A DNA stretch of 64,000 bases from Nelumbo lutea (taxonomy: Eukaryota > Streptophyta > Magnoliopsida > Proteales > Nelumbonaceae), in the NCBI GenBank assembly GCA_022828595.1, contig JAKGHH010000004.1, positions 55,516,422 to 55,580,421 of the forward strand, read 5' to 3'. The position numbers and the translations under genes were made by a program. The notes beneath the pieces are model-generated. The model ran no database searches, was not told the origin of the DNA, and worked only from the letters and a program-made list of their open reading frames with translations. The first letter of the stretch is position 1, and every line of letters starts with the position of its first letter. This document shows positions 13,701 through 25,700 of the stretch, piece after piece.

Positions 13701-16700
13701 CATTAGAACATTGGAATGAAGTTACCTTCAAATAAAACTTTTCTGTTTTTGTAATTTGTACTTGATATTGATTCTCAATTATCACAACTTGAATCTGTTG
13801 AACACCTCTGAATTGTAGATATTAACTCTTATCTGGTTTATCAACAAACATGATTGTATAGAAGTTACTAATTTGTATGATTCTCAGCTGCTTGCAGAGG
13901 CTATGAAACTAGTTTGCGGTTCTGTGAAGAGTGATAATGAAATTTGGACTATGGACTACAAAAGCTCCAATGCTATTGGATCTTCTGAAACAGTAATGTT
14001 GAATGGCAGTAATATCCCCGAGTGGGCAAAGCTCCTCGAGCCTGTCAGAAAGTTACCCACAAATGTTGGAACCAGGATTAGAAAGTGTATTTATGATGCT
14101 TTGGAGAAAGACCCACCAGAATGGGCAAAGAAGATCTTGGAGCATTCAATCAGTAAGGATGTTTACAAGGGCAATGCATCAGGACCTACCAAGGTGCTTC
14201 CTTATGGTGAAATTTATATTCTTCAGAACAATTTACAAAAACTATTTCATACCAATAAATGCTGAAGTGTATATTTCATTTAGTGTGGTACTTTTTGATA
14301 TATGCTCTGGCTGATTTCTGGTGCGTTTGCTTTGCATGTCATACATTGAACCTTGATTGCCAGTTGTCCTTACAACTACACATTCTGGAATTTCCCATGT
14401 ATGCATTTTCCTTACAATTTATGGCTACTCTGGTTTTATTGGAACAATTCTTCTTCGTCTTCTTCTTCAACAACAACAACAACAACAAAAAACTAAAAAA
14501 GGAAAAACATTCTTAACATGCCATGTGAAAGAGACAATTTATATGCCAGGTTCACCCTGGTGTTTCTAAAACGGTAAATACCTTGAGGGTGAATTTGATT
14601 GGGAAAAGAGAAACAATATAGCATAACCTTCTAATATTTCACTAAGTTTTGTACCTTACTAGAAAATTTTGAGCCTTTAGAGGCAATCTTCTTTGAGGGC
14701 TATCAATGTTCAACAGCTTGGTCCGTCAACATGGCTCTCCCTGCATGACATATTAGTTCACCCAGCATGGTTCTATTACATAGAGTCTCTGAACTAGTGT
14801 GTCATACGTTAGTTCACCTAGAATCAGATTGTACCACCTTTAATTGGTAGGATAGGTTAGGTTAAGAAGGCTCTCAAGGCTTAACAACAAGAACTGCATG
14901 TTTATCCAAAAATTGTGATAAGTTTCAAATTGGGGAAAATAGATCTTGAGTTGGAAGTTCACAATGAAAAATTTTAGGTAGGTTTAGTTTAGAGTAGAGT
15001 TGTAGGTGGCAACTAAATCACAAAATTACAAAAAAATAATCTGCTTTGTGGAGATGTGATTCAGGATCTTATGATTTATGATATGATTCACAGTTCGAGT
15101 TGTGAATTCTTAAGGATCTATTCAAATATTGTGCCTGAATCCTTTTCTGCTAAAATATTACAATTATTGTTTGAATCCTACAATTTGTTTTGTGAATCTT
15201 TCAAATCAATTCAATGAAGACATACTTCTCTACTTCGTTATTTCTTTGTTTTGTTTAATTTTTTCAAGGGGGTTTTGTTTTAATACCCTTAGTAGAATAT
15301 GGTTTATTTTGGATATTTAAGACCTATTTTAAAACCATATTGAGCTTACTTTGCATTGTATGTTTGTTTTTTGTTTTTTTTTTGATAAATGAATGGTAAT
15401 TTATTCAAAGATAATAAAGTGATGTTACAAAACAGACTGTCCGAGGAGAGACACGAGCTAGTTCCTCTGCTCAACAACAACAAAGTATTACTTTAGGCTC
15501 GGAAAAAAAAATTACAGAGCTGCCCAGAATAGAAGTTCCCTTGATACCCCTTGCTTAGCTAACCCATCCGCTATGTCATTAACTGTTCTACCCACCCACT
15601 GAGAATTAACAATCATGTTCCTTGAAAACCACTTAACTTTTCTCATAATGTCCCTGTAGCACCAAATAACTGAATCTGGATTTTTTAATCAACCCACAAC
15701 AACTTTGGAATCTCCTTCAATAAGCAAATTCTGAACTCCTAACTGATCTGCAATCTGAATACCTTGTACCGCTGCTAGAAGCTCAGCTCTAATAGAGTCT
15801 CCTATACCCACAGAGCTGGAAAATAAAGCTAAGATATTGTGTCTTTATCTCTCAGCACCCCTCCTATTCTTGAAGGGCCTGGATTACCTTGGCTGCTACC
15901 ATCAAAATTCAGCTTTGTCCAGCCTTCAGAAGGAGGTACCCACACTGCTGGTACCCTGCTCTTCCTTGTACTGCTACTAGCCACAACTATCCACTTCTTC
16001 CATGTGTCATCAAAGGAGTATATTTTAAAGGATTCCAAAGATCTAAGCCAATGGATTGTCCTGGTCAAAATGCAGTCCTTTACGTTCTGATTATTTCTCT
16101 CATTCTCTTGGAAAATCCTTGCATTTCTTTCTTCCCAAATTGTCCACAGAGCAGCAGTTCTAATGCATCTCCACATTGTTTTACCAATTTTTGTGGGCCA
16201 CACAAAGTAGGAGGGGTCAAAGAGCTGATCTACAGTTGTAGCCAAATTCCACCTGCACCCAAACATGGCAAAGATTGATCCAGCTTCAAATAGCATCAGA
16301 AAAGGAATAGGTTAAAAGTAAGTGAAAGCTATCATCATCATTTACTCTGCAAAGTACACACCAGTTAGGAGACAAGCACATGGAAGGCCTTCTCTTCTGC
16401 AGTAAGTCTGAAGTGTTGATTTTCCTATAGAACACCTCCCAGCAGAAAATTATTATTTTAGGAGGTACAGGTGTAGACCAGATCTCCTTAGCTGGAAAAC
16501 CCAACTGTTCCAAGGAAGAGCAAAGGGACTTATAAAAGGAGGCACACGTGAAGTAACCTTTTGGATTAGGGGACCAAATTCTTACATCAGATCTGAGAGG
16601 GTCCAGACAGACACTTCCAAGTAATGACAAGAGGTCTGAAACACAAGAAAGCTCATGATCCCTCAAGCCCCGACGAAACCCAAAGTCCCAATTCAGAGAG

Positions 16701-19700
16701 GAAGGAGAAATAGAAGTTGGAAGAAAGTGTGAGATTGCTTTATTCTTGTAACAGCAAAGGGAATAAAGAGAAGGGAAACTGTCCTTAAGGGAAAATTTGC
16801 CCATCCAGATGTCTTCCCAAAATAAAACAGAAGAACCAGAATTGACATCGTACCTGATAAAGTTGAGAAAAAAAGGGAGGATACTCTGAATTGCTTTCCA
16901 AGGAGTTGCCAAAGTGGCTCGACGTGATACACCAATATCCCATCCATTTTCCGAACTGCCATGTATACTCTCTATCACCTCATACCACAGTCTCTCCTGT
17001 TCTAAGGGCCACCTCCACAACCATTTGCCTAAGAGAGCATTAATCTTCAAAACTAAATTCCCTAACCCCAGCCCACCCTCCTCTTTCTTCCTGCATACTA
17101 TTCCCCAGTTTATTAAATGATCCTTTTTATCCTCCCCTGGCTCCCAAAGAAAAATTCTCATTAATCTCTCAACTTCTTGGCCTCCCTAACGGGAATCCTG
17201 AACATAAAGAAGTAGTATACCAGTAGATTTGCTAAGGAAGCTTTCAGTAAGGTTATTCTACCCCCTAATGAGATGTAGTTCCTTTTCCATGAGGCTAACC
17301 TTTTCTCAAACTTTTCTAAAACCGGGGCCCAAAAGCTGCTCTCCTTAGGGTTGGCTCCTAGAGGGAGACCTAAATACTGTAAGGGCCAGGAGGAAATGGG
17401 ACAACCTAGACACTCAGCCACAGACTCAATAACCCTCTCATCCAAATTCACACCCACCACACAACTCTTATCCAAGTTTATTTTCAGATTTGAAACTCTC
17501 TCAAAGTGTTTTATCAGAGACTTAAGATTCCTGACTGTTCTCCTATAACCCCCTTCAGAAAAGGTTATTAGGTCATCAGAAAACTGTAAGTGGGTCACCT
17601 TGATTCCACTTTTTCCTATCTTCCAAGTCCAACCTCTCACTACTCCTTCCAAGTCTGCCTTAGGAATCAAACCACTGAACACATCTGCAACTAGGGTGAA
17701 AAGGAAAGGGGAAAGGGGGTCACCTTGCCTTAATCCTCTAACAGCTGGGAAGAAATCCTTAACTACCCCATTAACCAAGACCGAAAAATGGCAAGAACTT
17801 ATGCAGCCCTTTATCCAATTACACCATCTAGCTCCAAACCCACAACATCCTAGGACCTCTAATAAAAAACTCCAATCCACCAAATCATAGGCCTTTTCTC
17901 GTTAGCTATTAGGATTTGATCTGTTATTTGTCTCCCTTGCACAAATGCTCCTCGGCCTAAAATCTTTAGGATTTTTTGCTTCTTTCTTCTTAGGGATTAG
18001 AGCTATGAAAGTAGCATTGACTCCCGGGCTTACTTTGTTGTTGTCCTCAAATTCCTTAAACACAGCACAAAGATCTTCTCTTACCACAATCCAACAGTCT
18101 TGATAAAAACCATGGTGAATACATCTGGCCCAGGAGCTTTGGATCTGTCCATAGAAAAAACTGCTTGCCTAATTTCCTCTTCTTCAAAGTTTGCATTGTA
18201 TGCTTGTTAAAAAACCATTGTGTGGATTAATTGATTTTCACTCAAAATTGATTATATTGTCTCAGGCTTCTGGTTGAAACCTGAGATGATAGGATTCATG
18301 ATTCAATTTTACTCACATTCTTTATGATTAATGATATGATTATGATTGGATTGTTTTGATGAAATTTGGTTGGATGAAGCTGATAAAGACCCATGTACTG
18401 TGACCTAATATGAAGGCATTTAGAGGTGGTTTGGCACAAAAGGATGAAAATTACAAAATTGGGAAATTCTACATATTAAGGAAGCAATGAAATAATGTAT
18501 TTTGGGACAAATATTAGGTCTTTATGGATGCTGAATGGGTGCTAGTAAAGCCTTTTACTTGGTCCCTGAAGGCTGATTGGTGCTAGAAATTCGCTCAAAT
18601 ATCAATAATGATGTTTTTACAAAACTACACATACAATAGTCTCTAGGGTCACCCAACCTCCTTAAACTAAGAAAAGTCAGAATCTAATAAATATTCAGAA
18701 ATTTCCAGCTTTGACTCTTTGACTCCTGCATCACACCCCCTCTCTTGGTAATATGTTCAACCACTGTTGATGAGTGGGAGGACTGTGAGTTTATTTATTT
18801 ATTTAGTTTGGAGGAGGGGGTTTTAATCCCCTTGAATGAAGGCTTTGCCAGTGGCAAAGGCACATCTGTTGAGGATGCTGGTTCAAGTGCCTGCTGGTGC
18901 TGGAGAAGGCTCTTATTCTTTCAATGTTTGAATATCCGGATATTTCCTGGATTTGTTTGATATCTTCTAAAATGCACTTTGTGCCATGTTCCAGTGAAAG
19001 TTTGACTTCTTTTACATGTTATAATTGTTTTTTTTTTCCTTTTGGATTATTGATTTCCTTACACTGAAACTGTTGTTGAACTTGGGTGTTTTTTGGTTGA
19101 TTGGGTACAGAAAGCTGTTCTCTCAGTGCTGGCAGATGTGTATGGTGAAAATCTGCAGCAGAAACCTGACAAGGGAAGAAAGGGAAAGAGTATTAATGTG
19201 TCAGAGATTATTATGAAACAATGTCGTAGTGTGTTACGCCGTGCTGCTGCAGCAGATGATGAAAGAGTTTTCTGTAATTTGCTGGGAGCAACACTGTTGA
19301 GCCCTAATGATAATGAAGATGATGGTATTCTTGGATCTCCTGCCATGGTGTCTCGGCCTTTGGATTTTAGAACCATTGATCTAAGGCTTGCTGCTGGGGC
19401 CTATGGTGGATCACATGAAGCTTTCCTTGAAGATGTTCATGAGGTATATTCCCTTTTCCTGTTTTCATCAAATTTATTGCTGCACAAGATTTTCTCCAGG
19501 ATCTTCTTTAACCTTGCAGTTCAACCACTTGACTGAGTTTGCCATATTGGTTGCCTTACCATTGTCTGTAAACAACCCCGCCAAGTTCTTTAAGTTTGGG
19601 TTTGTCAAGCTTAGAGTTCATTGTTGGTGGCCTTACCTTACCATCTCCATTGAGTCTATTTACTGTTACAGCAAACAGCAGGCAGCTGACCACTCAGGGA

Positions 19701-22700
19701 CTGATGAAACAGTCCAAAAACTCAAAAAAAAAAAAGGGTGCTAATTATCCACTGGAAAAGATTCCAGAAAATGAAGTAGTGCTCCAAAATCGTGAAATCA
19801 CTTCAAACCTAAAGGAAAATATACTGCTAATCAAGCATTCCATAATTCATTCAGGAAAAAAAAGAAATCCAGAGTGCAGTCTAGGGTTTGAGATATCATA
19901 AACTGATTTTTTTCCTAATTTTGGAGTAGAAAATCCCAACAAATCTTCATAAATCAAGTGCTATCTGCTCGTAAAATCTCCTTAATTTCCAGGATGTGTG
20001 TATATACGATTGTTGATGTCATCAGTCTGTAGAGATGACACCAGCAGGTTATCATTGGTGATGAGACAGCAGCAGGTACTTTGTTTTGATACCATGATGC
20101 TTTATATGGCCATACTTGTGTGTATGTGGTGTACGAGGGTTGGCCAATGTATTCATGTGACCTTCAAACTATTTATATTTACTAGGTCTGGAGAAAAAAA
20201 TATACACCCCTCTATGAGAATTAGTGACAGATCTGTATTGAATACACAAAAATCCAATTATACCCCTATAACTCAATAGCTCAATGGACCTTATTTCAAA
20301 CTTTGGAATTCCCAGTTGAAAATCCTACTTTAGCTCTGGAGTGCTAGGTTTAAACTTTGTCCACAAGCTTATTCTATACACAGACATATTGGCTGCTCTG
20401 TGAGTTAAGGAGAAGGTCCAATATGCTTTCCTCCTAACCTATCTCCTAATTGGAACTATCAATTTATATATTTTGTAGGATTTAATATCAATATAAGATT
20501 GCTATTGATGCTAAAAGTGTATGGTTTCTATTTATAATGGGAGGAAATTATTATATAGCATGGTGTTTACAATTGAGCTAGCTCATTGTTGCTCCCCTAC
20601 AACTCCTGATAGGCTCCTGATGCTAATTAGTGATGTGATAAACTATTTGATAGGTTGGTCTTGGTCATGGACTAATGGGAGATTTTTTATAGATATTTCT
20701 GTATCCTTTATTTAAAAAGATTATGGGGGTAGATTTCTGTGATTTTAGCTATTTTTCACAAGGTTGATGTTTGAATATGGCTTGTGGTTGTTTATTTTGA
20801 TCTTGAGCTGAAAAGTGGATTTGTGACCTGATATGGCAGGTTTTGCATAATATACGCACTGCTTATGGGGACCGCCCTGATTTGATGCAGTTGGCTGAAG
20901 CATTATCCCGAAATTTTGAATCATTGTATAAACAGGAGGTCTGTAACTTATAGATTTTCTTCTCTTTTATTGCTTATACAGCGAAATTCAGTACTAAGCC
21001 ACTAACCGTCATGTTATATGATATTTCATGTCATCTTGCTTTATCTCTCCATCAGTCATCCATGAATAGAAATTTAGAATAGAACACCCATTCATTGTGC
21101 AAGTTTTAGCTCTCACCTTACAACAGTTCATCTGTCTCAAATGAGTTACAAATCTATTAAAGAAATTAAATAATTCTTCATCTTGAGAAGGGTTACCATT
21201 AACATATCAAGAAATTTCACCAATTATATTGAGGTATACTGTACATACATATGTATAAAAATGCAGTCTTACTATTTGGTTGGCTTATTACTTGGTGGAG
21301 TGGATTATGTGGTTTCTTTTGTCTGGCCCATGGACATACATCACTTAACTTCATTGGTCCATTCACAATCTTGTCAGTGCTATTTTCACTGGTCTGCTTT
21401 TAGTTGAATATAGTAGCAAATTTTAAAGCATTTAACCATTTTTTTCACCTATGAATCAAAGGATATTTATGTAAACCAGGATTTGTCCTTGTCTCCATAT
21501 ATCAATGCTGTTCCATCTAGTTTTACTCATAACCTCAAATTGTTGTCTATATCTGTGTGTGTGATTTCATTATTTGCTTACTTGTGAGTAACCATGGACT
21601 TCTCTATATGATACAGGTTCTCTCCCTTGTCCAGAAATGTGCAGAAATTGCAAATGCAGAAGGTTTAAGTACAGAAGGAAAGAAAGAATTGGATGATATT
21701 CTTGTGTCTGCAAGTGAGATTACTAAAGCGCCTTGGGATGAGGGTGTATGTAAAGTATGTGGCATTGATAAAGATGATGACAGTGTCTTGTTATGTGACA
21801 CTTGCGATTCAGAGTACCATACTTATTGTCTGAACCCTCCACTTGTAAGGATTCCTGAAGGAAACTGGTATTGTCCTTCTTGTCTTGCTAGTCAATGTAA
21901 GACCCAAGATTCATCACAACATGCCCAGGCAACCAGCCAGCAACGATGGAAGAGGTATCAGGGAGAGGATACTCCCCTTTTCTCAGATATGTTGATTCAT
22001 TTAGCAGCTTTGATGGAAGAAAAAGAGTACTGGGAGCTCAGTGTGGAGGAGGTTTGTCCTTAGTAACCTTATTCTTGGTGCATTTTACATTATGATGTTG
22101 ATCTTTTTGAAGTTTCTCTTGTCCTTTTCAGGCTTATCTTATCCATGTCTCTTTGGTGCATATGCCCACTACTTTAGTGCCAAGATATGTTACATCATTT
22201 TTATGCACTGTGTCAAATGTAGGACCACACTGTTGTCTTCTTTTCATGCAAATCTAGTGATGTTATAATGCTCTCAGATCGTATTATGGTCATAATTGTT
22301 ATTCTGTTCCCACCATCTTACTATTAAAACATCTTGCCCTGCCATAGATATCTCTGTTACCATGGCTTGAAAATTCCCTCTATTTCATTTTGGTCTTGTC
22401 CATATACATGATTGATATCCTTTGTATCTTTACCATTTTCTTATAGGTCTTTGTAGCTTTATTTGTAGCTGATAATTCCCAACGAAAGTGTTGCCTGCAG
22501 ATCACAGTTGCAAGAAAACCTGGGGGGAAGGGGTGACAATGGTTCCAATAGAAGGGGGATTCCACCTCCATGCACAGACTCCAAGAGTTTTTTTTAAGAA
22601 ACTGCTTCATTCCTCCATTGGTTCACTACAAAATCAGAGAGAATGCAACTATTTGGAGAGGGGTAAAGGTTCTCTTCACAAAGAAACCTTAGCCGTAGCT

Positions 22701-25700
22701 TGCTACTCAAGCAACTTAATAAGATGAAGCTCTAAGCAAAGTAGAAATGCACAAAATATCTCACCTTCTTGCTGAAATTCATTAGCTGTCATCCCTGCTG
22801 AACCACACCATTTGATGGATTCCCCAGGAAATCAATCAAACTGCTGATGTTTTAGCAAAGCAAGGCTTGGGAAGGGATTTTTTTTGTATAGTGCTAACAC
22901 TTTGCCATCTTAGTTGATCCAGGCCTTTCTTTTTTGTTTTCCTGGCCTATTTGTACATCTGTTATGTACTCCCTCCCCTTGAATAAAGTTATCTTTCTCT
23001 TAAAAAAAAAGAAATGCACAAAATATCTCGTGATCATCTTCTTGAATATTCCTTCATTGTCTTTCAAGGTTCTTGTAGCATTGGGCTAAAAAATTTCCTG
23101 AGAAGGTTCATTGGCCTTAAAGCATTGGGATTTGCCCCAAGAGGTCTAGGCCGCTAGAGAGATTATTGGACCTGCCTAGGTTGAAGTGAACATTATTCTT
23201 CCTTGACACCCTTTTCTGAGGTTGTCTTGTTGATGGAACTGGTGTACCTTTTTCAGGGCCAAATTCTTTTTTTTTTTCCAATTTTTTCTCTTTCATTTTT
23301 CTTTTGCTTGTTTTCCCCTTCGCAATAACTCCCCCCTCCCTTTTTTTCACATTACTTTGTTGAATTTTTAACTTTTTTTCTTTTTCTGTAAGTGATGCAT
23401 TGGGAGGAGAAGGATGATCCAAAAATAGTGTGTATAGGATCTTTCTTGTCTTAGTGATTGCCAACTTATTTTTTACTTATAATGGTGAAGTATGGGACAG
23501 GGAACTCAAACTGGGAGCCGGGTGAATCCAATCTACCTTATGGATGTGCAGTGTGGAGGGGTATACAGAAATCAGCAAGGTATTTAAGATGGAAGTAGAT
23601 GGGTCAAGAATTAGTTTTTGGCAAGAGGTGTGGTGTGGAAGTTGCCCTCTCAAGGATAGATTCCCAACATTTTTTGAAATTGCTCTCAATAAGGAATGTT
23701 TGGTCTCAGAGATATTCTCACAGGAGTGAGGGGTAAGATGTTGGTGCCCACTTTTAGAAGGAATCCAAATGATTGGGAAATTGTAGCTGGTAGATACTCT
23801 AGCAAAACAGGGAGTTGATAGACCTACTCTATTTTGGGCTAAATTGTAGCGGTCTGTATCACAACAGTGGGGTGATTGATCTACATAATCTGGCCTTATC
23901 TGTATATCGTAAAACACTGGAGTGCAGAGTAAATAAAGAAACTGTAATCTGTTTTCAACTTAATAAAAAGCTAATTTCTCTTTTGCTGATAAAAAAAAAA
24001 GATCAGGAAATTGAGCAGTGGGAGGAACTGATGCAAAACTTAAGTACAGTCAGATTGGACAGTGCAAGAAGTGATAAAAGAATTTGGGTTGGGAGAACTC
24101 TGGGATTTTCACAATCAAATCCTTTTATAACAGAGTTTGCAATGATAAGGCAAATTTTCCTGAAAACAGGGTCCTGAGATCTGCAGCTCCCCTCAAAGTT
24201 TCTTTATGTAGGTGGCGGTTTTGGGGAAGTGCTTAACATCTGATAACTTATCAAAGAGAGGGTTGGTGGTGGAACCTAGTGGATGTGTGGTGTGTGGTGA
24301 AAACTCTGAGGGGGTGGAGCATCTTTTCATGCACTGCAGTTTTGCATGGGAGATATAGATGAAATCTTTGAGGGTGTTTGGAGTAACAGCTCTGTTTCCC
24401 AAGAGACCTGTTGGTATTACTATGGACTTGAGATGCGTGTGGTTTATTGAGGAAAGGAAAGGTTTTCCAGCAGCAGTATTGTGGTCAATTTTGACAGAAA
24501 GAAATAGGAGGCTTTTTGAAAACAAGTTCAGTACAGTAGTTACAGTTTTAAAAGGTAGCTGGGGAAGGATATACTCAATGGCGGTGGCACAAAGTTATTC
24601 GAGAATATTACCTTATAGCTCTTTTATTTATTTAATCTTTTTTTTTGTATGAAATTAGTCAAAGTGGAATTTGGGTTGTACAAAGAAAATACTTGCCTTG
24701 TCCAGTACCTAATTGTGTAAGGCTTTGTACATGTTCTGATTATATAATGAAATACTTTACCTTTCTCTCACAAAAAAAAAAAAGGAAAACTTATTTTTTA
24801 CTTGTAATGCCAAGTTTAATGTTCCTTTATGGCTTTCTTTATCTTGGGTGCAGAGGATCTTCTTGCTAAAGTTTTTATGTGATGAGGTGCTGAACTCAGC
24901 TGTTATTCGTGAACACCTTGAGCAGTGTGCTGATGTATCAGTAGATTTGCAGCAGAAATTACGATATCTTGCCATAGAATGGAGAAACCTGAAATTAAGA
25001 GAAGAAATTCTGGTTGCCAAAGCTGTAAAAGAAAACACAACCATGTTTGATGGAGTAAGAGAACCTGGATTAGAAGGGATGGATACTGTACTTGCAAACT
25101 ATGGTCAACGGATTGGCCAATTGAATGCTTGGTGTAACAGATCCAACTGCAATACTTCTTTCTATGGTAATTTGTTTCAGCTAGAAGATGGTTCTGAGGG
25201 GAGTGGACCAAATGATCTCAATAAACCCCCTGGTTGGTTTGATTCAAAATGCATTACAAAGAAAAATGACAATAGTATTAGAACTACAAGCATGAAGCCT
25301 AGAGATACTGAAAATCGCATGAAAGATGCTCTCCCTGTTATTAATAACAGTCTAATTCCTGGAAATCCTTTTTCCTGTGTGGTTTCCACCAAAAGAGATG
25401 AATCTGACCTGCAAAATGAGCAGCCACCGTCAACTCCTCAGAAACTAGAAATCAATAACTTGGGTAAAACAAGTGATATTCAAGATGATATGAACAGAAA
25501 GTGTGAGTTGAGTACCGAAAGGAATGGTTCTATTCTGCCTGTTCTTGATGTTCTACAACGACCTCGTTTTTCATCTGATACTAGGAGAAGCTATTTGACT
25601 GAACATTATCCTATGCATTTGAACTCAGATTCTATATTCCCTGGACATCACTGTGGTGTCCAACCAGATGTTGAAGAAGCACAAACCTACAATCTTGAGG

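Larger units (their letters stand above)
6303..13728 (-). mobile_element. Essentially full-length L1-type LINE, antisense in MBD9 intron, with TSD
   Basis: A direct repeat TGGAATGAAGTTACCTT occurs at 6303-6319 and 13712-13728, exactly at the element's two ends. On the left it abuts a T-run and GATCAG (reverse complement of the 3' A-tail). On the right it abuts the 5' end. Inside, on -, from right to left: ORF1 (about 12.2-13.5 kb), endonuclease (10.14-10.86 kb), reverse transcriptase (7.7-9.7 kb), zf-RVT (7.0-7.4 kb) and RNase H (6.37-6.86 kb). Stops and frameshifts, for example at the C-run near 8311-8325, show it is inactive. A plastid-like insert interrupts it at about 9722-10137. The TSD supports a single insertion event. 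Confidence 0.88.
1796..13887 (+). other. MBD9 intron, 12.1 kb, transposon-filled
   Basis: Phase-0 intron between the DDT-like exon and the next MBD9 exon. It contains, left to right: a + strand LINE remnant (about 2340-2990), a 140-bp tandem duplication (3271-3550), a - strand LINE remnant (about 3510-4330), a possible small retroposon (5518-6245), and a full-length antisense LINE (6303-13728). I see nothing in 1796-2340, 3000-3270 and 4330-5517 beyond AT-rich intronic sequence. Confidence 0.75.
22052..24853 (+). other. MBD9 intron, 2.8 kb, with nested LINE insertions
   Basis: Contains an unrecognised left part (22052-22735), a LINE 3' tail unique to this copy (22743-23029), an antisense ORF1-like stretch (23100-23464) and a + strand LINE (23463-24809). 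From about 22735 rightwards it is duplicated at 58873 and beyond. Confidence 0.75.
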
